Of a stretch of 27,383 bases of DNA, positions 1 through 7,190 are shown in pieces. Within the stretch, counting starts at the first letter, position 1, and every line of letters starts with the position of its first letter. A program made the translations under genes and the position numbers. The DNA is taken from the NCBI GenBank assembly GCA_002350445.1, contig DEEV01000072.1, positions 1 through 27,383 of the forward strand, given 5' to 3'. Under the pieces are notes generated by a model. The model saw nothing but the letters and a program-made list of their open reading frames with translations. It was not told the DNA's origin and ran no database searches. The DNA comes from Treponema sp. UBA2869. GTDB taxonomy: Bacteria; Spirochaetota; Spirochaetia; Treponematales; Treponemataceae.

Positions 1-2
1 GA

Positions 3-18
3 CCGCTAACGCGGAGTT
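3..18 (+). repeat. CCGCTAACGCGG hairpin element ahead of a Shine-Dalgarno
   Basis: Positions 3-6 (CCGC) and 11-14 (GCGG) form a perfect 4-bp stem with a TAAC loop, followed by AGTTTTT and then the strong Shine-Dalgarno AAAGGAGG at 22-29. The same 16-nt string CGCTAACGCGGAGTTT recurs on the minus strand at 8917-8932, again just ahead of AAGGAGG. A third hairpin copy (CCCGC-TAAC-GCGGG) lies at 8940-8953 on the minus strand. It is probably a dispersed repeat; its function is unknown. Confidence 0.6.
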
Positions 19-35
19 TTTAAAGGAGGCAGAAA

Positions 36-398
36 ATGACGATTAAGAATTGTTATGATGAACTTGGACTTGATTTTGATGCTGTAAAAGAAAGATTGCT
101 TTCTGAAGACAGGGTTGCCCGTTATGCAGTAAAATTTATTGATAATCCTGATTTTCCAGATTTGGAAGCGGCGCTTATTGCCGAAGACTGGAATAAAGCT
201 TTTGAGGCGGCGCATACTTTAAAAGGTGTTGCATTGAACCTTGGTTTTGACCGTCTTTCTGAAATTGATTCGGAGCTTACCGAAATTCTGCGTCCGCGTT
301 CTGTGTCCGACAACAATGCGATGATTAGAAAATTTAACGAAGTACGTGATGAATACAACAGGATTATTAAGGCTCTGGAGATTTTTAAAAACTCCTGA
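36..398 (+). CDS. Hpt (histidine phosphotransfer) domain protein
   Basis: A 120-aa stand-alone Hpt protein. Hpt domains relay phosphate between the receiver domains of hybrid kinases and response regulators in the cytoplasm. The signature AAHTLKGVALNLG places the phosphoacceptor at His60, with the usual Lys and Gly after it (HTLKG). The rest is predicted helical and acidic, as expected for a four-helix bundle, and the length is normal for a single domain. The start is fixed by the Shine-Dalgarno AAAGGAGG at 22-29, 6 nt before the ATG. No kinase or receiver gene is in view, although partners could lie upstream of the window. There is no obvious terminator before the next gene, which has its own promoter. 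Confidence 0.9.
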   Translation: MTIKNCYDELGLDFDAVKERLLSEDRVARYAVKFIDNPDFPDLEAALIAEDWNKAFEAAHTLKGVALNLGFDRLSEIDSELTEILRPRSVSDNNAMIRKFNEVRDEYNRIIKALEIFKNS

Positions 399-416
399 AA
401 ACATCTGTATTTTTGT

Positions 417-445
417 TTGAGAAATCACAAAAAGTAGAGTATAAT
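417..445 (+). promoter_or_regulatory. Sigma70-type promoter, predicted leaderless, for the LRR-ilvD operon
   Basis: TTGAGA (417-422), a 17-bp spacer, and a consensus TATAAT (440-445). The ATG at 453 begins only 7 nt after the -10 box, so transcription would start at or within 1-2 nt of the start codon. There is no Shine-Dalgarno ahead of this ATG. The same geometry recurs in front of other genes in the window. Confidence 0.75.
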
Positions 446-452
446 TAACGAT

Positions 453-2018
453 ATGGCTTTTGTTAAAAAGAATGGTTTACTTTATTCAGAAGACCTTCAT
501 ACAGTGCTTGGCGTAGATGATTCTTCCGATGCTTTTACTGGAAGAATTCCTTATGGTGCGCACGCAATTGATGACGAGGTTTTTTCTGAGTGTCCGTATG
601 AATCTATTTCTGTTCCTGATTCTGTAAAAAAACTGGGAAATAAAGTTTTTGAAAATTCAACGGCACTTGAAAAGGTAAAGCTTTCTTCTTCTTTGCAGGT
701 ACTTCCTTCTTATTTGTTCAGGGGATGTTCTGCTTTGACAAAGGTTGTAATGCCCGAAAAGCTTGCTTCTTATTCTGAAGGGCTTTTTATGGACTGTGCT
801 TCTTTGCTTGAAATTCCGTTTAGGGCAGGAATAGAAGAAATTCCTGCAAATTTTATGGAAGGCTGCAAAAGCGTAAAGGCTGTTGTTTTTCCGCTTGATG
901 TAACCGAAATTGGTCCAAGGGCTGCGGCGCGCTGTACATCGCTTGAATCTGTTGTTTTTCCTGCGGGAATTACGCAGATTGCTTTGGATGCTTTTGAAGG
1001 TTGTACGGCTCTTTCGAGCATACGCATAGATGGCGAAAGTGAATTGTTTTACATTGGCTCAGACGGAAGTCTTTATGCAAAGGAAGACGACCAGCTGATT
1101 GTAAAAAATTGTGCTGATCATAATCAGACTGTTTCGTTTTTTGACAACAATCTGGACGAAACTGCTGATGATAACAGCGATGATGATGACTTTGAAGAAG
1201 ACGATACATTCTTTAGTGTAGAGATTGGCGCTTCGGATATGGAAATTGATTCTGTAGGCCTTTCAAATAAGGTTGAAAATATAAAACCAACTGTACAGGA
1301 GATTAAAATGGCAGATGAAAGTAATGTGGACTCAATGCTTGCAGATATTATGGGAGAAGAAAAACAAAGGACTTCAACTTCGGCTCCCGTTGTAAGCGAA
1401 CAGGAATCTAAAGTAATGTCCGATATGCTGGACATTATGAGTGATGCGCCTGCAAATTCTTCAAAAGGAGCTGTAAGTACAGATGAGCTTGAACAGCTTT
1501 TCGCAAAGAACGAAGAAAGCGAGCCTGCCGGCCCTGATGCAGACGTAAATACTAACTCATCGGAAAAAGATAAAAAGACTCAGATTCTTATTGATTCGGT
1601 TGAATTCAGTAAGATTCTTGAATTTGAACCAAAAGGTGAAGCTCCGGAAGATGCAGACTTGTTTGTTGTTGCCGAAAAGACTGTAACTGGCGAAGACGGA
1701 CAGAAAGCATTTAGCTCTAAGCTTGAATTGTGCTGTAAAAAATTTGCTGCAATTCACGACTTTAAGCGCGTAATTCTTCTTGCAGGGCTTCCTTTAGATA
1801 ACGATGAATTTATGCAGTTCTATTTCCACTTTATAAGCAAGAAAAATGTTATTCTTGCTTGCGAAGCTTCTTGTCCTTCTAAGCTGTCTGATTATTGTAA
1901 GACAATCTGCGAAGAATCAAGAATCAGTCTGGAAACAAAAGATCTGCTTGAACAGCGCAAGCTTATTTCTGTAAAAACAGATAATCTTATAAAACTTATT
2001 ATTCAGGACATTTACTAA
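453..2018 (+). CDS. BspA/TpLRR-type leucine-rich repeat protein with unknown C-terminal domain
   Basis: A 521-aa protein. Residues about 30-193 are five or six LRR_5 (BspA/TpLRR) repeats, visible as recurring LFRGCSAL, LFMDCASL, FMEGCKSV and AFEGCTAL blocks separated by about 23 residues. Residues 231-255 are a run of Asp and Glu, followed by a Ser/Glu-rich low-complexity linker to about 370. Residues about 376-521 form a folded-looking domain I do not recognise. There is no signal peptide or membrane segment, so it is probably cytoplasmic, whereas many BspA-type LRR proteins are surface-exposed. The C-terminus may be a treponeme-specific domain. ilvD starts 1 bp after the stop codon, so the two genes are co-transcribed, but I see no functional link. 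The function is unknown; the LRR call is firm. Confidence 0.85.
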   Translation: MAFVKKNGLLYSEDLHTVLGVDDSSDAFTGRIPYGAHAIDDEVFSECPYESISVPDSVKKLGNKVFENSTALEKVKLSSSLQVLPSYLFRGCSALTKVVMPEKLASYSEGLFMDCASLLEIPFRAGIEEIPANFMEGCKSVKAVVFPLDVTEIGPRAAARCTSLESVVFPAGITQIALDAFEGCTALSSIRIDGESELFYIGSDGSLYAKEDDQLIVKNCADHNQTVSFFDNNLDETADDNSDDDDFEEDDTFFSVEIGASDMEIDSVGLSNKVENIKPTVQEIKMADESNVDSMLADIMGEEKQRTSTSAPVVSEQESKVMSDMLDIMSDAPANSSKGAVSTDELEQLFAKNEESEPAGPDADVNTNSSEKDKKTQILIDSVEFSKILEFEPKGEAPEDADLFVVAEKTVTGEDGQKAFSSKLELCCKKFAAIHDFKRVILLAGLPLDNDEFMQFYFHFISKKNVILACEASCPSKLSDYCKTICEESRISLETKDLLEQRKLISVKTDNLIKLIIQDIY

Positions 2019-2019
2019 A

Positions 2020-3705
2020 ATGAAAAGTGACAACGCCAAAAAAGGTGTGGCAAGAGCACCTCACCGTTCTTTGTTTTATGCTTCAGGTTATACTGATGAA
2101 GAATTGAATCAACCTTTGGTTGGAATTATTTGTGCCAAAAATGAACTGATCCCGGGTCATATTGAACTGGACAGAATCAGCGAGGCTGTAAAAGCCGGTG
2201 TAAGGATGGCAGGAGGAACTCCTATTGAATTTCCTGCAATTGGCGTTTGTGATGGTATTGCAATGGGCCATGAAGGAATGAAATATTCCCTTGTAACCCG
2301 CGAACTTATTGCAGACAGCGTTGAATGTGTTGCAAAAGCTCACCAGTTTGACGCTCTTGTTATGATTCCAAACTGCGATAAGATTGTTCCTGGTATGCTT
2401 ATGGCTGCGGCTCGCCTTGACCTTCCAACTGTTTTTGTTTCTGGTGGTCCAATGATGCCTGGTCACTTGCCTGGAAATGATCCTTCAAATCCGTATTCCG
2501 GCAAAAATCTTTCTTTGACCGATATGTTCGAAGCGGTTGGTGGTCTTGCTGTTGGTAAGATTACAGAGGCTCAGCTTAAAGAAATGGAACATTCAGCTTG
2601 TCCAGGCTGCGGTGCGTGCTCAGGTATGTTCACGGCGAACTCTATGAACTGTCTTACAGAGGTTTTGGGACTTGGTCTTCCTGGAAACGGAACAATTCCT
2701 GCTGTAACCGGCGAACGAATTGCACTTGCAAAGCATGCCGGTATGGCTGTTATGAATATGTACAAAAAAGGTATTACTGCTCGTCAGATGATGACTGCAG
2801 AAAACTTTAGAAACGGTCTTGCGGCTGATATGGCATTGGGCTGTTCATCTAATACAATGCTTCATTTGCCTGCAATTGCACACGAAGCCGGCATTGAAAT
2901 TGATTTGCACGAAGTAAATGAAATTTCTAATCGCACTCCAAACTTGTGCCATCTGGCTCCGGCTGGTCATACTTTTATGTGTGAACTTAATGATGCGGGT
3001 GGAGTTCAGGCTGTTCTTGCTGAACTTGCAAAAAAGAAGCTTATCAATACAAGCCTTATGACTGTTACTGGAAAAACAATTGCAGAAAATATAAAGGGTG
3101 TTGTAAACCGAAACCCGGAAATTCTGCGTCCAATTGAAAATCCGTTCAGTGACAATGGCGGAATTGCAATTCTGTTCGGAAATCTTGCGCCAAACGGAAC
3201 TGTTGTAAAACGTTCTGCGTGTGCAAAAGAACTTATGCTTCATACTGGTCCTGCTCGCGTATTCAATGACGAAAGCGAGGCTATGGATGCTGTTCAAAAG
3301 GCAAAGATTAAACCGGGCGATGTTGTTGTAATTCGTTACGAAGGTCCAAAGGGCGGCCCTGGTATGCGCGAAATGCTTGCCGTAACTGCAGCTCTTGCTG
3401 GTCAGGGACTTGATAAACAGGTTGCTTTGATTACTGACGGACGCTTTAGTGGTGCTACACGCGGTGCTTCTTTGGGACACTGTTCTCCGGAAGCGGCTGT
3501 TGGCGGACCAATTGCTCTTGTTCAGGAAGGCGATAAGATTACGCTTGATATAAACAATTACAAGATTCATCTTGATGTAAGTGATGAAGAACTTGCAAAG
3601 CGCCGTGCCGCATGGAAAGCTCCTGAGCCAAAAGTAAAAACAGGCTACCTTGCCCGATACGCTAAATTAGTAAGTTCTGCTGACCGCGGCGCAATCCTGG
3701 AATAG
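2020..3705 (+). CDS. ilvD: Dihydroxy-acid dehydratase
   Basis: A 561-aa, full-length IlvD/Edd-family enzyme. It dehydrates 2,3-dihydroxy-isovalerate and 2,3-dihydroxy-3-methylvalerate to the 2-oxo acids in valine, isoleucine, leucine and pantothenate synthesis. Visible motifs are NCDKIVPGM (Cys119, Mg-binding Asp120, Lys121), the Cys-rich ACPGCGACSGMFTANSMN at 193-210 (cluster Cys200) and GRFSGATRG near the C-terminus. The N-terminal position that carries a cluster Cys in [2Fe-2S] enzymes (TPCN) reads IPGH here, as in E. coli IlvD, which suggests the oxygen-sensitive [4Fe-4S] type and an anaerobic lifestyle (inference). The start at 2020 follows the upstream stop by 1 nt, with AGGA about 12 nt ahead. 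No other ilv or leu genes are in the window. The substrate assignment over the sugar-acid dehydratase Edd rests on overall similarity. Confidence 0.95.
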   Translation: MKSDNAKKGVARAPHRSLFYASGYTDEELNQPLVGIICAKNELIPGHIELDRISEAVKAGVRMAGGTPIEFPAIGVCDGIAMGHEGMKYSLVTRELIADSVECVAKAHQFDALVMIPNCDKIVPGMLMAAARLDLPTVFVSGGPMMPGHLPGNDPSNPYSGKNLSLTDMFEAVGGLAVGKITEAQLKEMEHSACPGCGACSGMFTANSMNCLTEVLGLGLPGNGTIPAVTGERIALAKHAGMAVMNMYKKGITARQMMTAENFRNGLAADMALGCSSNTMLHLPAIAHEAGIEIDLHEVNEISNRTPNLCHLAPAGHTFMCELNDAGGVQAVLAELAKKKLINTSLMTVTGKTIAENIKGVVNRNPEILRPIENPFSDNGGIAILFGNLAPNGTVVKRSACAKELMLHTGPARVFNDESEAMDAVQKAKIKPGDVVVIRYEGPKGGPGMREMLAVTAALAGQGLDKQVALITDGRFSGATRGASLGHCSPEAAVGGPIALVQEGDKITLDINNYKIHLDVSDEELAKRRAAWKAPEPKVKTGYLARYAKLVSSADRGAILE

Positions 3706-3733
3706 GAAAGTATATACATGTAAGCACGCGAAA

Positions 3734-3850
3734 GGGATACGCAGGGCTTGGCCACCGCAGGCGGAACAGGTTCCGCCGAGGAGGCTGGAGCGATAGCGTA
3801 ACCCATAGTAGCCCGGCGTGTGCACTTGTGCACACGTTCGCCCTAATCCT
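3734..3850. repeat. GC-rich palindromic intergenic element
   Basis: This block fills the gap between the convergent ilvD and M16 genes and is clearly more GC-rich than its surroundings. It contains two perfect 8-bp inverted repeats with 2-nt spacers: GGCGGAAC-AG-GTTCCGCC (3760-3777) and GTGTGCAC-TT-GTGCACAC (3818-3835). GGGATACGC (3734-3742) can also pair with GCGTAACCC (3796-3804) with one mismatch, enclosing the first hairpin. No U-tract follows, so it is not a classical terminator. It looks like a dispersed structured element; I see no ORF in it. Confidence 0.55.
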
Positions 3851-3860
3851 TTAAAAATCT

Positions 3861-6800
3861 TTAATTTGCCAAATCGTAAATAATTAAATCGTAGTTATCT
3901 TTAACGGCTTCTATTGTCTTTGCATTTCCCGCCGTTATGGTGTAATAATCATTGTTCAGTTTTTCGTAAAGTTTAAGACGATCAAAAAATATTTCTGGAG
4001 TAAGAGCTTTAAGTTCTTTCATATAGCGCAGGCGGGAAGCAAAATCACGATCATTGTTAAGAATCTTGTTTATTTTGTAATTGATAGTGCTGCGTTTTGA
4101 AACGGGATATGTAAAGTTTTGGTAAGCAGAAATTATGTAGCTGTCCAGATCGTCTTGAGTAAGTTCTGTCTTTTTTAATTCGACAGGCATTGCTTTAAAA
4201 ACGTCAAATGTTTTTTGAATGTTAGGGTCGCGGTAGCTGTAATTTGCGGCATAAGACTGACTGAATGTAGAGAATGCTCCGTAAGAACCCAGCTTAAAAC
4301 GAAGAACAGGGAACAGATATTTGTCCTGAATAATTGTAGGAATGCAAAGCAGGTCGCCGGTAAAATCTTCTTTTGTCATTCCCAGAGCTTTAATTGAGTT
4401 TGCCTGCATGTTATAATTTGAATCTGTTTTTACAACAATTGCAATTGATTTTGGAAGCGGTTCAAATTTGTATTCAAACTGTTCCTGGTTTTCGCTGCAA
4501 AAAGATTTTGAAAGCTGTTTGTAGCAGTCCAGAGTTTTCTTTATGCCTTTTTTGCTTGAAATGCAGGTGATGATTGAATTGTTGTTATTTAAAAGTTTTG
4601 CACGGATAAGTTCAAATTTCTGTGTAAGTTCCTTAATCTGTTCATCAGACATTTTTGAAACTTCGTCCAGGTAGTTCCAGAGGTCAAAATCGAAAGTGTA
4701 ATAGCCGTAAAGGTAATCGCTGTCTACGGCTGGAAGAGCGCACATTTTTACTGCAGAAATAGGGTCTGACTTATAGGAATTTCGTTTTGAAAAGGCGATG
4801 CGCTGTGCAATGTTTCTGATTTTTGAGCAGTCGGAAAAATCTGTATTCAGAAGAATTTCTTTTATAATTTCGAAAGCAGGCTTTGTTTTTTCCTGAAGCG
4901 TCATAAAAGAGACTTTGTAATATGTTGCAGCTCCGCCTTCTTTTTTAATTGTATAAAATGCATTTGAACTGTTCGAATAGATTGTATTGTTAAACTTTGT
5001 TTCAAGTTCTTCCTGAGTCCAGTTTTTTGTAGGAAGATTTCCAATTAGTTTTGCAAAAAGTACGTAAGATTTTAATAAATCCTGTTCAATAACTTTTGAA
5101 TCAAAATAAATGTTTACGTCGGTGTATTTTGCGTTTTTAATTTCGGATGTTATTGTTTTAATTTTGTTGTCTGAATCCAGCCAGCTTTCTGTAACTTCTG
5201 CATCCTGAATTTCTTCGGGCAGTTCGCTTATTGAAACAACTTTAAGCTGGTCTATCATATTGTATTCGTTGTTTTTTGCAACCCATTCGTTGTATTCTTT
5301 TGAAAAGTCAACAAGAGCCTGTTTTTCGCTTTGTGACATAGAGGCTTTTTTCTGTTTAAAGAACTGTTCAGTTTTTTCTGCTTCCTGTTCGGCAAGGCCT
5401 GGAACCGGTTTTGTTACAATGAGCGCCTGTTTGTCGGCATCCAGAACTTTTTTTGTAATTTTTTGAATCAACTTGTCTTTTTTATGTGTGCAAAGTTCGT
5501 CATTTGCTTTAAGAACTTCCATAAATGTTAAAGGATCACCGTTGTCTGCCCAGTACGAACAGATTGAATTTATATTTTCAATTCCGTCTCTGTCTTCATC
5601 TTTAAGATATTCTTCCATTTTTGAAGTAAGGGTAAAGGAGTCCAAAATTGATTCTTCTATTCCGTTTTCTGCAATCTGATTAAGTGCCTGTAATGAAATT
5701 TCTTTAAGTCTTGTCTTGTCCTGTGGATTTACATTTGAGTAGAAAAATGAAAAGCTTGGATTTAAAAACGCGATGTTTGAGCTGTATTGTAAAACAGCGT
5801 TTGGAAATTCTTCGCGGAGCGTTGTTTTTATCCAGGAAGATTCTTTAAAAATTTCTTCGCATACAAGATTAATAAAGGTTGTCTGTTCGTAAAGGTTCAG
5901 TTTTTCCAGCGAAAATGAAAAAGAAACTACAGATTTGCCTTCCGTTTCTGAATCTGCATGGTCGGCATATTCAAATTCTTCTTCTTTGTAACCGTGCCAG
6001 TCCAAAATTGTGTCGTCCTCTAAGATTATTTCTTCTTTTTCAAAATGATTAAGATATACATTTTCCAGCATTTCCAGAAATTTTTCGTAATCCAGCTTAC
6101 CGTAAATACAGCAGAGCATATTTGACGGATGGTAATATTTGTTGTGAAAATCTTTAAGTTCCTCCCAGGTAACGGTAAGAATGTCTTCTGGTTTTCCACC
6201 CGATTCAAAACTGATTACGCTGTTCGGAAACATAGCGCTGATTGTATTTTCCCAGGATTTTTGATTAATTGATGCTGTAAGTCCTTTCATTTCGTTGTAA
6301 ACGGCACCTGTGGCGCTAAGTTCATCATTTATGTTTTCAAGTACATAGCGATATGCCTCGCGGTCCATAAGACGTTTGTCGGTCATAATAAGCGGCTCGT
6401 AAAGGCCGTTTAAATAGTACTCAAAATTTGTGAGAAGCTGTTTTTCTGAAAGTGAAGAATTTACGTAATTTGTGTAAAGCTGTGATGTAAGCGCATTTGC
6501 ATAGGTTGTGTAAGTCTGTTCATTTAGTGAAAAGAAAAGGTTTGGATCCGGATATTTCTGGCTTCCGGTGATTGTGGCGTGTTCGAATATGTGCGGAAGC
6601 CCTTTGTTGTCTTTAGGGTAGGTTCTGTAGCCTAGTGAAAAGGCTCGGTTTGTGTCATCATTTGCAACAAAAATAACGTTTGCTCCTGTTTTTATATGTT
6701 CAAATAAAACTATGTCGGCGTCTGAATATTTTTTGTTTTCTATTACTTTGTAGCCGCCTGTTATTGTTCCTTTTCGCGGCAATTTTACGGCATTTTCAGT

Positions 6801-6869
6801 TTTGTTTGCGCAGGAAACTGCAAAAAAAGCAATAAATAATACCGGCAGAAGCTTTATGAATCTTTTCAT
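3861..6869 (-). CDS. M16C (presequence-protease-like) zinc metallopeptidase, lipoprotein
   Basis: A 1002-aa protein. The N-terminus is a lipoprotein signal (basic MKR, hydrophobic core, lipobox AVSC with Cys20), so it should be an envelope-anchored peptidase. The inverted zinc motif HxxEH is at residues 93-97 (HIFEH) in the context KDNKGLPHIFEHATITGS, and the third ligand is probably Glu193 in YNEMKG. Both match the M16C/PreP group. Length and layout (catalytic half, linker, inactive half) are those of a full two-repeat enzyme in one chain, which degrades unstructured peptides. Charged coiled-coil stretches are near 500-540. The start has GGAG about 9 nt upstream. The gene is divergent from the 59-aa gene at 6949, with 79 bp between them. 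A weak -10 candidate, TATGAT, lies upstream. Confidence 0.9.
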   Translation of the reverse strand: MKRFIKLLPVLFIAFFAVSCANKTENAVKLPRKGTITGGYKVIENKKYSDADIVLFEHIKTGANVIFVANDDTNRAFSLGYRTYPKDNKGLPHIFEHATITGSQKYPDPNLFFSLNEQTYTTYANALTSQLYTNYVNSSLSEKQLLTNFEYYLNGLYEPLIMTDKRLMDREAYRYVLENINDELSATGAVYNEMKGLTASINQKSWENTISAMFPNSVISFESGGKPEDILTVTWEELKDFHNKYYHPSNMLCCIYGKLDYEKFLEMLENVYLNHFEKEEIILEDDTILDWHGYKEEEFEYADHADSETEGKSVVSFSFSLEKLNLYEQTTFINLVCEEIFKESSWIKTTLREEFPNAVLQYSSNIAFLNPSFSFFYSNVNPQDKTRLKEISLQALNQIAENGIEESILDSFTLTSKMEEYLKDEDRDGIENINSICSYWADNGDPLTFMEVLKANDELCTHKKDKLIQKITKKVLDADKQALIVTKPVPGLAEQEAEKTEQFFKQKKASMSQSEKQALVDFSKEYNEWVAKNNEYNMIDQLKVVSISELPEEIQDAEVTESWLDSDNKIKTITSEIKNAKYTDVNIYFDSKVIEQDLLKSYVLFAKLIGNLPTKNWTQEELETKFNNTIYSNSSNAFYTIKKEGGAATYYKVSFMTLQEKTKPAFEIIKEILLNTDFSDCSKIRNIAQRIAFSKRNSYKSDPISAVKMCALPAVDSDYLYGYYTFDFDLWNYLDEVSKMSDEQIKELTQKFELIRAKLLNNNNSIITCISSKKGIKKTLDCYKQLSKSFCSENQEQFEYKFEPLPKSIAIVVKTDSNYNMQANSIKALGMTKEDFTGDLLCIPTIIQDKYLFPVLRFKLGSYGAFSTFSQSYAANYSYRDPNIQKTFDVFKAMPVELKKTELTQDDLDSYIISAYQNFTYPVSKRSTINYKINKILNNDRDFASRLRYMKELKALTPEIFFDRLKLYEKLNNDYYTITAGNAKTIEAVKDNYDLIIYDLAN

Positions 6870-6912
6870 TTCTGAACTCCAAATGTTTTTTTATATCATA
6901 CAAGAAATCTGA

Positions 6913-6941
6913 TTGGAATTGAAGATGTATGTTGTTATAAT
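6913..6941 (+). promoter_or_regulatory. Sigma70-type promoter, predicted leaderless, for the 59-aa gene
   Basis: TTGGAA (6913-6918), a 17-bp spacer, TATAAT (6936-6941), then exactly 7 nt to the ATG at 6949. No Shine-Dalgarno can fit between the predicted start site and the ATG. The promoter lies in the 79-bp gap shared with the divergent M16 peptidase gene, so the two promoters probably overlap face to face. Confidence 0.7.
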
Positions 6942-6948
6942 CTGAAGT

Positions 6949-7128
6949 ATGGTAGAAACTTTTGATTTGGAATTTGAGGACTGGACAGCCTATGATGAAT
7001 GGCTTGTTGCAAATTACGAAAATAACTCTATTTTTGAGGTAAATGAAAAAGACGGGAAAATCAAAATCCGCTATTGCAAGAAATCTGATTTTCCCGAGCT
7101 TAAAAAAGAACTTGCTGAATCTAAATGA
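6949..7128 (+). CDS. Small acidic protein, 59 aa, unknown function
   Basis: The protein begins MVETFDLEFEDWTAYDEWL and ends in a Lys/Glu-rich helix. It is acidic with two aromatic clusters, has no signal peptide or membrane segment, and has a single Cys. I recognise no family. Support for it being real: a consensus promoter exactly 7 nt before the ATG, codon use like its neighbours, a compact TGA stop, and a hairpin 12 nt after the stop. Without that promoter it would be an ordinary short ORF. It does not overlap the flanking genes. Confidence 0.65.
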   Translation: MVETFDLEFEDWTAYDEWLVANYENNSIFEVNEKDGKIKIRYCKKSDFPELKKELAESK

Positions 7129-7140
7129 TTCATGCGGGAC

Positions 7141-7190
7141 TTTTAGCTCCAGACTCTTAAATCTGAAGCCAAAAGGTTTTCTTTATTTTT
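7141..7190. terminator. Hairpin between convergent genes, probable terminator
   Basis: 7141-7154 and 7161-7174 form a 14-position stem around a 6-nt loop. It is followed on the plus strand by a T-rich tail (GGTTTTCTTTATTTTTT, 7175-7191), so it could terminate the 59-aa gene. In the minus-strand RNA the three imperfect positions become G-U pairs, so the stem is stronger for transcripts from nhaC, but there is no U-tract on that side. The tail overlaps the last codons of nhaC. Confidence 0.5.

Noticed and set aside
2845..3570. 241-aa open frame on the minus strand inside ilvD
   Set aside because: Antisense shadow of a highly conserved gene; Asn/Ser/Phe-rich composition, no ribosome site, no recognisable domain.
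3734..3850. GC-rich intergenic block as a tRNA or rRNA fragment
   Set aside because: No cloverleaf, CCA end, TPsiC-like sequence or recognisable rRNA helix; the palindromes are simple inverted repeats.
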